DNA of 50,321 nt. Source: Lentimicrobiaceae bacterium. GTDB taxonomy: Bacteria; Bacteroidota; Bacteroidia; Bacteroidales; WCHB1-69. The notes below the pieces were generated by a model. That model was not told the origin of the DNA and made no database searches. It was given only the letters and a program-made list of their open reading frames with translations. The stretch is taken from positions 1 to 50,321 of the forward strand of contig WQWP01000002.1 in NCBI GenBank assembly GCA_009787485.1, given 5' to 3'. Both the position numbers and the translations under genes were made by a program. Below, one piece after another: positions 7,501 through 16,900 of the stretch (the stretch's first letter is position 1; each line of letters opens with the position of its first letter).

Positions 7501-8256
7501 ATGAAAAAAATCGTTTTTCTCGTCGTAGCTTTAAGCTGTTGTAGCTTTGTTTTTGCGCAAAAAGGTAAAAATTCAGGCGCTTCAAATCATGAAAACCGCC
7601 CGTTGTACTTCGGCGTGAGTGTAGGACCTACAGTGGATTGGTTTGCCCCCACGACCAAAGATTTTAAATTGGTTAGGGAAAGACCAAAAGCCGGATTTAT
7701 TGCCGGAATTAATGTGGACGTTAATTTAACCAAAGGGAAATGGCTTTATTTTTCTACAGGTTTATTAATGAGATATTTGCAAGGGGAGCTTGCGTTTGAG
7801 AATCAGTATATTTTTAGTAAATTTGTGATGATTACAGACACGTTAGTTTTATCTACTGTAAGAACTTTCCAGGCGAGTTATTTGGTTATTCCTACGGGAG
7901 TTAAGTTTAGAACACCGCCTTCAAGAGGATGCGTTTTTGTGGGGAAGGTAGGATTATATCATCAATTCAAATTGGGAGGGGATAAATTTGATAGCTTTTC
8001 GTTTCCCGATCTACCGGGCTATTTTATCACAACTCCAAAAGTGAAAAATGATGCTGCGGCGCTGTTTGCCGAAACCGGATACGCCGGAATAGGGTTTGAG
8101 TATATCTTCAAAAGCAACATTCGCGTGTTTATGAATGCGGATTATGCTTGTCAGTTTAATTACTTCAGTTCTAAGGCCGTAAGCAATGTGGTGGCCGATG
8201 CACGGTTTAGAGCGATTGTGCATTCGTTGCATGTTACTTTTGGGATTTTGTTTTGA
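7501..8256 (+). CDS. Predicted outer-membrane beta-barrel protein
   Basis: A 251-residue protein with a typical signal peptide (MKKIVFLVVALSCCSFVFA, cleavage before QKG). The mature part alternates hydrophobic and polar residues in strand-like stretches (GVSVGPTVDWF, GFIAGINVDVNL, YFSTGLLMRYL, GYAGIGFEYIF, HSLHVTFGILF) and ends in an aromatic residue, as small eight-strand barrels do. No family can be named by eye beyond the general Bacteroidota OMP barrel group. It probably shares a transcript with the response regulator. A degenerate CGCAAAGGCGCAGAG repeat follows the stop. Confidence 0.75.
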   Translation: MKKIVFLVVALSCCSFVFAQKGKNSGASNHENRPLYFGVSVGPTVDWFAPTTKDFKLVRERPKAGFIAGINVDVNLTKGKWLYFSTGLLMRYLQGELAFENQYIFSKFVMITDTLVLSTVRTFQASYLVIPTGVKFRTPPSRGCVFVGKVGLYHQFKLGGDKFDSFSFPDLPGYFITTPKVKNDAAALFAETGYAGIGFEYIFKSNIRVFMNADYACQFNYFSSKAVSNVVADARFRAIVHSLHVTFGILF

Positions 8257-8287
8257 GCTCGCAAAGGCGCAGAGATGCGAAGAGGTT

Positions 8288-9481
8288 CTATTGAAGGATC
8301 TTTGTTAATTCTTCGGTAATAATTTCTTTTGCGTATTTGGTTTCTATTAATTTTCGGGCGTTTTTACCTATTTCTGTACATTTTGTTGTATTATTTACAC
8401 AAAAATCTATGATTTGGATCATGGTTTCGGGCGTGTCGGCAATGAGGATGTTTTCTTTATGGGAAATACCGATGCCTTCTGCGCCGATGGTGGTGGTAAT
8501 GACCGGCTTGCCCAAAGCTAATCCTTCCATAATTTTTATGCGCATGCCGCTTCCCGACAGTAATGGAACGATCATAATGTCGTGCGCTTTGATAAAGTGT
8601 TGTGCATTTTCTACAAAATCGAAAATCTGCACATTTTGGAGGTTTTTATTATCAAAAACAGCTTTATTTCCTTTGCCGGCAAGAACTAATGTTAATTTGG
8701 GATGTTTTTCCACCACTTTTTTCCAAACATTTTCTAAAAACCATATCATACCTTCAATATTGGGCTGCCAATTCATACTTCCTATATGAAATAATGAAAT
8801 GTTGCTCTCATCAATTTGCTGATCTTCATATTGATAAGTTGACAGATCTATTCCATAAGGAATCACTTTGCTGCTGAGATTGGGGAATTGCTTTTGGAAG
8901 AAAATATGATCCACCTCGGTGATAGGCATATAGCCGTCTATTTTGTGAAATAGGGATAATTCAAAACGTTTTAATGAAGTGGCAAGATAGCGATAAGTGG
9001 CCTTTTTTAAAGGATTTTTTGCCTGTTTGGATAATCTTTCCCAAATTAAGTATTCAATATTATGCAAACGTAACAAAATGCGAGCCTGAGAGTATTTTTT
9101 TATGGTTTCGATGTAATTTCCTACAAAAATAGACTCTAAAATAACTACATCGAACCTTTCTTGTAAAAATAGTGCTTTTAATTTTTTATCCATTTTTTTT
9201 GAGAAGAAACGGTCGGCTTGCAAGGAAGTGCGTTTTATTAGCGAAGTAATAGCTTTAGTTATAGTTGTTTTCGTGTTAACAGAAATCGACTCAAATCGAG
9301 TTTTGTCGAAATGGGGGATAAATTCTTCAGCGTGCACTGCCGGATGTTTAGCAGTAGCTATAGAAACCACCTTTACTTCAACGCCTGCATCTAACAAACA
9401 GGTGGTAATTTGGTGCATTGCCAAACAACCTCCATCCACACAGGGAACCGGCGGTTTATGAGTGAGTTGCAGGACTTTCAT
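8288..9481 (-). CDS. GT4-type glycosyltransferase
   Basis: A 397-residue GT-B-fold glycosyltransferase. The N-terminus MKVLQLTHKPPVPCVDGG has the glycine-rich acceptor loop of family 4 enzymes. The C-terminal half has the donor-binding signature: HDIMIVPLLSGSGMRIKIME, then GLALGKPVITTTIGAEGI, with the paired glutamates expected for nucleotide-sugar binding. The substrate cannot be told; envelope polysaccharide or LPS is plausible. It is the last gene of the minus-strand operon and starts 26 bases inside the end of the LptF/G-type permease gene, so translation may be coupled. Confidence 0.85.
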   Translation of the reverse strand: MKVLQLTHKPPVPCVDGGCLAMHQITTCLLDAGVEVKVVSIATAKHPAVHAEEFIPHFDKTRFESISVNTKTTITKAITSLIKRTSLQADRFFSKKMDKKLKALFLQERFDVVILESIFVGNYIETIKKYSQARILLRLHNIEYLIWERLSKQAKNPLKKATYRYLATSLKRFELSLFHKIDGYMPITEVDHIFFQKQFPNLSSKVIPYGIDLSTYQYEDQQIDESNISLFHIGSMNWQPNIEGMIWFLENVWKKVVEKHPKLTLVLAGKGNKAVFDNKNLQNVQIFDFVENAQHFIKAHDIMIVPLLSGSGMRIKIMEGLALGKPVITTTIGAEGIGISHKENILIADTPETMIQIIDFCVNNTTKCTEIGKNARKLIETKYAKEIITEELTKILQ

Positions 9482-10913
9482 GCTTTTTTCTTGTAAATAA
9501 TTTTTTCAGATTAAGTTGCTGTATTCTTTTGCTAATTTCTTCAGAAGATAATAATGCGGAATCTACAGAGGCCTGGTAAGTGAGGAATGCACAAATAGGA
9601 ACGAGTATAAGAGTGGAGAGCCACATGCCAAACCAAACGGGAACGGCATCTCCTTTGGCCAATTTTTCTCCAAAAATAGAAAGCATAAAATAAGAAGAAA
9701 AAAAGACTACCGTAATCACCAAAGGCACTCCTATGCCTCCCTTACGGATAATAGAGCCTAACGGAGCCCCAATAAAAAAGAATAAAATACATGCCACAGC
9801 AAATACATATTTTTTATACCATTCTGTCATATAAGAAGTTATATTGAAATAAAGATGCCCTTTATACTCTTTATGCATATTTGATGAGTTTTTAAAATCA
9901 TTTTTCAACACCACCACTCTATCCAGAACTTCTTTTTTTTCTTTGGCGCTTAACTCGCTATATGGAATGTTGGAACAATTGGTAGGATTCGGTGTTTCAT
10001 TGTTGGGATAGACGAAGTGTTGAAATGCATGACAAGAAGCCATAAAAGCTGCCAAAATATCATCGTTTGTTTTTTCCACAGAAACCATCACGGTATCTAT
10101 CATTTTTGTAAGTTCTTTATTAGAAAGAGCCTCGTTTCGTTTTACATAAAAATCATTATCAGATTTTTCAAATTTAAAGGAAGATATGTCAAATCTTTTG
10201 TACTGTTCTGCAAAAGTGGTGCGCACCAAAGCGTTTTTTTCAACCGGTCCGGCATCGGAGCTTTCGTCCCAGGAAAAGCCATCGTATAAATAGAAAAGCA
10301 TATATTCCTGATCATCGGTCATTTGCATTTTGCCTCTTTTCGCGTAAATAAATGTACTATTTCCTTGATATTTTGTGTGGTCGAACAATAAAACATCGAA
10401 AATATCTCTATTATTGCGATGTTTTTTTCCTACACGGATAGTGTAATTATCGAAGCCGTCGTAAAAAACGCCTTCTTCAATGCTTAATGTTGGTTTTTGA
10501 TTTTGAATATTTTTCAACAATGACCGCATTTTGAAATATGCTTTTGGCGCTACATTATCAGAAAACCAAAAAGAGCCGCAGGCAATGAAGAAAACAAAAA
10601 GGGACAGCGCAAAAATGAGTTTTTTAATGGGTATTCCGGCCGCTTTCATGGCAATGATTTCATATCGTTCTCCCAGCGACCCGAAGGTCATAAGCGAAGA
10701 TAACAGTATTGCCAAAGGAGCAGCTAAAGAAACAAAGGTGGCGGAAGCATAAAAGAGAAACTCTAAAACTATGGCGATTTCCAATCCTTTTCCTACCAAA
10801 TCATCCACGTACTTCCATAAAAATTGCATTAACAAAATGAATAATGCAAAGAAAAAAGTGAGGGCAAAAGGTCCTAAAAATTTTTTAAAGAGGTATCTAT
10901 AAATTATTTTCAT
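9456..10913 (-). CDS. LptF/LptG (YjgP/YjgQ) family LPS-export permease
   Basis: A 485-residue inner-membrane permease of the Lpt machine, which moves lipopolysaccharide from inner membrane to outer membrane. It starts MKIIYRYLFKKFLGPFALTF, a typical YjgP/YjgQ N-terminus, then has three hydrophobic segments within the first 140 residues, a long periplasmic domain (GVFYDGFDNYTIRVGKK, LLFDHTKYQGN), and three membrane segments near the C-terminus (FAVACILFFFIGAPLGSIIR, VPLVITVVFFSSYFM and a last one at about 430). The periplasmic domain is longer than in proteobacterial LptF/G, as is usual in Bacteroidota. Which of the two paralogues it is cannot be decided. Confidence 0.88.
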   Translation of the reverse strand: MKIIYRYLFKKFLGPFALTFFFALFILLMQFLWKYVDDLVGKGLEIAIVLEFLFYASATFVSLAAPLAILLSSLMTFGSLGERYEIIAMKAAGIPIKKLIFALSLFVFFIACGSFWFSDNVAPKAYFKMRSLLKNIQNQKPTLSIEEGVFYDGFDNYTIRVGKKHRNNRDIFDVLLFDHTKYQGNSTFIYAKRGKMQMTDDQEYMLFYLYDGFSWDESSDAGPVEKNALVRTTFAEQYKRFDISSFKFEKSDNDFYVKRNEALSNKELTKMIDTVMVSVEKTNDDILAAFMASCHAFQHFVYPNNETPNPTNCSNIPYSELSAKEKKEVLDRVVVLKNDFKNSSNMHKEYKGHLYFNITSYMTEWYKKYVFAVACILFFFIGAPLGSIIRKGGIGVPLVITVVFFSSYFMLSIFGEKLAKGDAVPVWFGMWLSTLILVPICAFLTYQASVDSALLSSEEISKRIQQLNLKKLFTRKKHESPATHS

Positions 10914-10928
10914 GACCTATTAACGAAA

Positions 10929-11771
10929 TTAATAATCGCCAATTGTTTCGGGGAGCTGATTTAATGCTATTTGTGCTTGTTCCTCATTTGGGGGTGAGCC
11001 GTGCCATTTGTGCGTTCCCATCATAAAATCCACACCCATACCCATTTCCGTGTGCATGATGACTACTACCGGCTTTGATTTTTGGGCAAGTTTTTTGGCT
11101 TCTTCCATTTGTTTTACTACATTTTCCATGATATTTCCCTGCATTTCTATCACTTTCCAGTCGAATGCTTCAAATTTGGCGTGCAAATTGCCCAAGCTGC
11201 ACACATCGTCGAGCGCACCGTCAATTTGTTTTTGGTTGTAGTCTATAATGAGGATGAGGTTATCTACTTTATTTGCTGCGGCAAACATTATGGCTTCCCA
11301 ATTTTGTCCTTCTTGCAGTTCACCATCGCCACACAGCACGTACACCAAATTGGGGTCGTGGTTTGCTTTTTTGGATAGCGCGGCGCCGATAGCTACGGAA
11401 ATTCCTTGCCCCAACGATCCGGAAGCTACTCTGATGCCCGGTAGATCGTAATTTGGAGAAGGATGTCCTTGCAAGCGTGATCCCAGCAACCGGAATGTTG
11501 CCAACTCTTTTACGGGGAAATAGCCTCGTCGCGCCATCACGCTGTACAACACCGGCGAAATGTGCCCGTTGGAAAGGAAGAACATCTCTTCACCGGCTCC
11601 GTTTTGGGAAATATTTTCGGGAGCGCTGTTTAAGATGTTAAAAAACAGGGCGGTCATAAAATCGGCGCAACCGAGCGAGCCGCCGGGGTGCCCTGATTTT
11701 GCGGCGCAAACCATGCGGACGATGTCGCGGCGCACTTGGGTGGCGATTTGTTCTAATTCAAAAATGTGCAT
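10929..11771 (-). CDS. Transketolase, N-terminal (thiamine pyrophosphate) half
   Basis: A 280-residue protein matching the first half of transketolase. It carries the substrate/TPP motif KSGHPGGSLGCAD, then GSLGQGISVAIGAALS, the GDGELQEGQNWEA magnesium/TPP loop and a conserved HKWHGSPPNEE near the end. Two-part transketolases are common, with the C-terminal half encoded next door; here the downstream gene is the LptF/G permease, so the partner must lie elsewhere. The start overlaps the HIT gene by 19 bases, which points to one operon. In the pentose phosphate pathway the full enzyme transfers two-carbon units. Confidence 0.92.
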   Translation of the reverse strand: MHIFELEQIATQVRRDIVRMVCAAKSGHPGGSLGCADFMTALFFNILNSAPENISQNGAGEEMFFLSNGHISPVLYSVMARRGYFPVKELATFRLLGSRLQGHPSPNYDLPGIRVASGSLGQGISVAIGAALSKKANHDPNLVYVLCGDGELQEGQNWEAIMFAAANKVDNLILIIDYNQKQIDGALDDVCSLGNLHAKFEAFDWKVIEMQGNIMENVVKQMEEAKKLAQKSKPVVVIMHTEMGMGVDFMMGTHKWHGSPPNEEQAQIALNQLPETIGDY

Positions 11772-12148
11772 ATTGTTTTGGCAATTTCTTTAAACTCTTC
11801 TTCCGTAAATTTTAAGATTTCTTTCCCGTGGTTCATGTCGCCTTCTACTTTAATGGGGATTAAATGAATGTGCGTGTGCGGCACTTCCAAGCCGATTACT
11901 TTGATGCCTATTCTTTCGCAGGGGATTGCTTTTTTCAGCGCGGTGGCAATTTTTTTAGAAAACAGCATCAAGCCGGTAAGTTGTTCATCGGATAAATCGA
12001 AGATATAATCGTTTTGTATTTTAGGAATGACCAACGTGTGTCCTTTCGACGTGGGACGGATATCTAAAAATGCGAAATAATCGTCGTTTTCTGCAATTTT
12101 ATAACAAGGAATATCGCCTTTAATAATTTTTGTGAAAATTGTTTCCAT
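11753..12148 (-). CDS. HIT-family nucleotide hydrolase
   Basis: A 131-residue histidine-triad protein. The start is taken at ATG 12148 (METIFTKIIKGDIPCYKI), the conserved HIT N-terminus; the frame is open further up inside greA but that part is unlike the family. The triad is HTHIHL at 91-96, with an earlier conserved stretch FLDIRPTSKGHTLVIPK. HIT proteins hydrolyse nucleotide phosphoramidates or dinucleoside polyphosphates; the physiological substrate is not known here. It starts one base after the greA stop and ends inside the start of the transketolase gene. Confidence 0.92.
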   Translation of the reverse strand: METIFTKIIKGDIPCYKIAENDDYFAFLDIRPTSKGHTLVIPKIQNDYIFDLSDEQLTGLMLFSKKIATALKKAIPCERIGIKVIGLEVPHTHIHLIPIKVEGDMNHGKEILKFTEEEFKEIAKTICTFLN

Positions 12149-12149
12149 C

Positions 12150-12623
12150 TTATCTTGATATTTTGATGATTTTGAATTGCATGGTTCCTGCCGGCGCCTG
12201 AATGGTGGCAACGGCATTTTTCGCTTTGCCAATTAAGCCTTTGGCGATGGGGGAGGCAACGGAAATTTTTCCGGCTTTAAAATCAGCTTCCGATTCCGGC
12301 ACTATGGTGTAGGTCATCTCCATATTATTTGCCAAATTTTGGATAGTTACAATGGAGTAAATCAATACTTTAGAAGTGTCAATTTTTGTTTCGTCCAAAA
12401 TACGCGCATTGGCAATCAAATTTTTTAATTTTCCAATTCTAAGTTCCAACAAACCTTGTGCTTCTTTTGCAGCGTCGTACTCTGCATTTTCAGATAAATC
12501 GCCTTTATCTCTTGCTTCGGCAATGGCTGCGGAGGCTTTTTGACGTTCAACGGTTTCCAAGAGTTTTAATTCGCATCTTAGCGCGGAGAGGCTCTCTTCG
12601 GAATAGTATTTAAATTCGTTCAT
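12150..12623 (-). CDS. greA: Transcription elongation factor GreA
   Basis: A 157-residue GreA, which rescues backtracked RNA polymerase by stimulating transcript cleavage. The N-terminal coiled coil contains ARDKGDLSENAEYDAAKEAQ, with the acidic tip residues (D, E) that reach the active site. The C-terminal globular domain has VGKA-like GLIGKAKNAV and a short basic tail. Length is normal. It is the first gene of the minus-strand operon greA-HIT-transketolase-LptF/G-GT4. The terminator at 12664-12692 separates it from the upstream barrel gene. Confidence 0.95.
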   Translation of the reverse strand: MNEFKYYSEESLSALRCELKLLETVERQKASAAIAEARDKGDLSENAEYDAAKEAQGLLELRIGKLKNLIANARILDETKIDTSKVLIYSIVTIQNLANNMEMTYTIVPESEADFKAGKISVASPIAKGLIGKAKNAVATIQAPAGTMQFKIIKISR

Positions 12624-12663
12624 AGTTGGTTAATTGTTTATTTAATACCGGTAAAAAAAGAAA

Positions 12664-12692
12664 TTAAAGAGGCTTACTATAAGCCTCTTTAA
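12664..12692 (-). terminator. Rho-independent terminator of the TonB/PorV-like operon
   Basis: TTAAAGAGGCTTA and TAAGCCTCTTTAA form a perfect 13-bp stem with a 3-base loop. On the minus strand it is followed by TTTCTTTTTTT. It lies 28 bases after the stop of the gene at 12720 and closes that transcript. Confidence 0.88.
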
Positions 12693-12719
12693 GTTGTAGT
12701 TATAAAAGGGAGAAAAATC

Positions 12720-13907
12720 TTACAAGCAGATTTTCAATCCAATATAGTGATTTCCTTTCCAGAAATTAGTAAAGCGATAAGCATAATCTAACAAGAGTTG
12801 TTGATTTCCTCTTCCTTTTTTAGCTAAAGGCACCCCAACCGTAACGCCGGCGCTTGGTCCTAAGTAAAAACTATCTGCGTTCGCAAAAATTTGATTTTTT
12901 CCATCAATATTTCTTGTTTGAAAACTTTGCAACATGTAGCCTGCACGTACTTGAAAGAATTGCATAAATCCGTACTCAATACCTAAGTTGAAGTTATCGC
13001 GCGAATAAGCATTGGCAGTGAAAGATCCGGCTAATGTAATACGGTGCATAGCGTCGGTACGTGTTAATCCTTCGGCTTTTCTGTCTTCTTTGTCCATAGC
13101 TTGATATGCTTCACTGAAGATGAGAAAGTCGTAAGATAAACCGATGGTAAGTAATGCAGGAAGTTCATACTGAGCTTGCCGGAATTCCACAGTAGAGATA
13201 TGGTTGGTACCTTCCAACACTCCTCTGGTTGAAATACCGTCTCCTTTATAGCTCATGGGTACTCCCAGGTTTTGCAACACTACACCAATTTTAAAGTTTT
13301 CGTAGGGTCCTGAGAGGTATTGTACGCCCACATCAATCGCGATACCATTAGCGCGGAGGTCTGAAATACTTTCATTTACAATTTTAAATGAAACACCTCC
13401 GTGAATAAATCTGTTAAATGATTTCGCATAATGGATGCCGATGTAGTTCAATCGGGGAGAAAAGATAGCTCCATTGCCGTCGGGTTGATCTACGGTAGTC
13501 ATGGAAATATCTCCGAATCCCATGGCAAATATGGAAACTGCTACTGTTCCCAGGTCAATTCTGCGGCCGGTTTCTTTATTTTTAGCCGACAGCCCTTGTC
13601 CAACGCCGAAAGCATTGATATTAATACCGCCGAATGATCCGGCGAGGTATTGTGTGTGTGTGAAAGCCACTTCTGTTCTTTTAGTAAAAGCGAGTCCGGC
13701 AATATTACTGAATACGGATTCTAATCCGCGTGTTTCTGCTACGCCGCACGAACTCCAACCGGAAGAACGCGCCCACGGGTCAATAAGAAGATGCTGTGCT
13801 CCGGACTGACCTGAACGGTCTCTGTTTCCTGCCATTGCGGTAAATGTAACGACACAAAAACCGAGCATGATACAGATGATTAGTAAGGTTCTATATATTT
13901 TTTTCAT
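12720..13907 (-). CDS. PorV/PorQ-family outer-membrane protein
   Basis: A 395-residue FadL-like barrel with an N-terminal signal peptide (IICIMLGFCVVTFTAMA, then GNRDRSGQ). The first mature region, WARSSGWSSCGVAETRGLES then VFSNIAGLAFTKRTEVAFTH, is the PorV/PorQ-type N-terminus in which asparagine and proline/alanine residues near the plug are conserved. It is distinct from the canonical PorV at 30541. It is the last gene of a three-gene unit with a TonB receptor and a giant T9SS cargo. In related systems such barrels act with T9SS cargo at the outer membrane; I infer that it serves the neighbouring 1793-residue protein. Confidence 0.82.
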   Translation of the reverse strand: MKKIYRTLLIICIMLGFCVVTFTAMAGNRDRSGQSGAQHLLIDPWARSSGWSSCGVAETRGLESVFSNIAGLAFTKRTEVAFTHTQYLAGSFGGININAFGVGQGLSAKNKETGRRIDLGTVAVSIFAMGFGDISMTTVDQPDGNGAIFSPRLNYIGIHYAKSFNRFIHGGVSFKIVNESISDLRANGIAIDVGVQYLSGPYENFKIGVVLQNLGVPMSYKGDGISTRGVLEGTNHISTVEFRQAQYELPALLTIGLSYDFLIFSEAYQAMDKEDRKAEGLTRTDAMHRITLAGSFTANAYSRDNFNLGIEYGFMQFFQVRAGYMLQSFQTRNIDGKNQIFANADSFYLGPSAGVTVGVPLAKKGRGNQQLLLDYAYRFTNFWKGNHYIGLKICL

Positions 13908-13944
13908 AATCTAAAATTTTTAAGGTTACTAATTAACAATATGG

Positions 13945-16900
13945 TTAGAATGTATTCAAGTCGGTTGGACGCATCGTGCAGAAGAATTTCAACATTCTTT
14001 CGCCGATCCCCGGACAGTTAACATGAATTATATATACACCGCCTGCAATGGGGATATTGGCAAAGTTTTTCAAATCCCAGTTTACAAAAGACGTTTCGGT
14101 ATCCCCTTTGGTTAGTGTACGCACTAAAATTCCACTTACCGTGAAAATATTGATAGTTACGGGCGCATCATTTTTCAAACCTGTGGGTAGATTAGTGATT
14201 TTAACCATGGTTTCCAGCGCATTTCCTTCATACAAGGAGGCGCCATAATAAGGATTAGGCACAATGTTGATTTGATCGAGCACGGTTTGATATACCCGCG
14301 TATCATTGAATGTAGGCGCCAATTCTTTGGTAGAGACTTTATACACGGGATAACCCAGGTGGTCGAGATCTGCCGGAACGGTATATTGTCTTTGTGCCGG
14401 AGAGTTATACCATCTTGAAATGTATCGCATGTAAGGACGCGTAACCCGTATTTTATAAGTAACCTCGCTACTCAGCCATTGTCTTCGGAGTTCCGGATCT
14501 TCAGGCTGCATGGGAATATGCGTGTACATTACGTTGTTGAATAATTGCATTTTAATAGTTCGCTCCCATATTATAGTGAGGGGTAATCTCGGCCTGGTCG
14601 GGTGATTCGGAATCATAAATTGATTAAATTTTTGAACCAACCATTCTCCCTGGTCATAAGACGGACATTCATAAGCAGGATACTTTTTTGTTTCGGGGTC
14701 AATAAAGCTTTCATACGCAACACTCGGCGCCATGTTACCTCCGCTTGGCGTTCTTATTAAAGTATCCATAAGGTTAAAGTTACGTTTTGCATTGTTTAGA
14801 AAATCATTTTCCGGAAAATGATAACCATAGTGGTTAGGGTTATGATTAGGCGGACTGTCACTTGGTTTTGCTACACCACCATACAATCCATCCGAATTAA
14901 AAAAGAGTCCGGCGGTATTTCCTGCACTATTACAAATATAAACATAATGCATTCCACCCCAAATTCTTTCTATTCCAAGATCTGTTAATCTAACCCGCTG
15001 ATTTATTTGTACAAATTCAAACAACATATCGTACTGCCATTGAGGAATGGGAGTTCCTGCTCTTATAAAAGGAATATCCAACGTATCAACATCTTTTGTG
15101 GCGAGTGCATATACATAAGTGGGGTTGAATATCATATCGTTTCCATTGATAAGGTTACCATATTTTGCCAGGGTGGTGTCAGAATTTTCACCGAACATGA
15201 TATTCAAACGCTCACCTGTTTCAAGATTTACGGCATATCCGGGGAACCAGCCCATGCCTTGATTTCCAGTGGGGCCAAAACCATCTGTGGCATCGGGAGT
15301 AGGATTACCATCTTTATCAACGGATATTGCTTTTCTCGGTTCATTTTTCAATGCTCCTCCTTCTGCTTTAGTACGATCTGAGCACGATTCTAATACCACA
15401 CATCTTGTCCATTTATCCCGATCCGGTGTAAGTACAATATCCACTGAATAGAGATTGGTCATCGTTTGATTATAACCGGGCTGTCTGGTGGGTAGTTGTA
15501 TATCTTGAAAGCTGTAATAAGCAGGGAGGGGTTCCTGAGCTTGAATAGTGGTAGTACCGGGACCGGGGCGAGGAAAAGTATTTTCATCAGGGTTAACATA
15601 TTTTGCTTGCGGCCCACCGTCGTATGGGGAAGCTAACACATATGGCGCCCATGTTCCGTTGCAAAGGGTTCGAAATTCACCTGTATAATCTTTAAAAGCA
15701 CGATCTTGTATCCAATTTGGCGCTCCTGTTTGCTGATCAACACGGAACGACAGGCGGTTCGTAATAAAAAATGCATCTTCCAATCTCCATCTTTCATATT
15801 CATTTTTAACAGGAGGGTTACCTGCATAAGCAGCAGGATCCTCCCATTTACCTTTGTCGCGATTTCCGGCACGAATCCAATTTGAAGGAACATCCACGGA
15901 AGCGCTCATCAAGCCTGTGATCCATTGACTATTAGGTCTTTCAAAAATAACATCGCCTTGCGGAGGATCAATTTTTCGAGATTGTGCATAGTGAAGTTTT
16001 GCTTTATAGTCATTATATTTAACTATACCGAGCGTGTCACCCATAATACGCCCCCAAATTGCAATAATTTCGGGTTGGGTGTTCACAAAATCGATATTTG
16101 TAATGCCCACAGAGATACCTAACGGGAAGATAATTTGTTCGTTATGTTGCCCGATTGATGTTTGAGAAGTAAACACACGCATTGCGTTGCCATAATTATC
16201 TATTAAACCGGCTTCTATTAATTCCTCATCCGATACGGTTGGGTCAATAGAAAGTATCCAATACGCATCGTTAGATAGATCGGTAGTAGCATTGTTTATG
16301 ACAGAATCTCTAATAATAATCGTGTAATCGTATGGTTTTACGCGAAGCGGGTCTATTACTTTTACATTGAGGGGACCTGCATTCTTTTCATATTTAAGTT
16401 CGGCAGCTCTAAATGTACTATTGCCGGCAGCGTCTTTATCGCCACCTTTCACGATGTAGTCAATCGTTTCTTTTGTAAGTTCCAATGGCACACCGCCATT
16501 TCCTTGTCCATCCACACGAATAATGTTTGGAATGGAGCCATAATCGCTGTTTAGCGTAAGGCCTCCGCCATGAACAGATGGTGGATGCGGTATTGCGGGA
16601 ATTGCTGTAACAGACCTTCCTTCTGCTGTTTTTCGACCTCTCAGATAGGGGAGTTTTTGTCCAACTAATCCTATGGGGCTGCTATCGTCAATGAAGAAGG
16701 GCGCATATTCGTTATAAGCATAAGCGATGGCAATGAAATAGTATGTTTTGTAATTCACTAATTGCCGGTTTCCTGTAGCAAAAGCATCCTGGATAACTTC
16801 AAATGAGTGTTCGATACCGAGGTTGGCGCCATCCACCTTTTCTCGTGGAACAGGCACCTGCAAACTTTCATCAAACTCCCAATTGATAAGTCTTCCGACA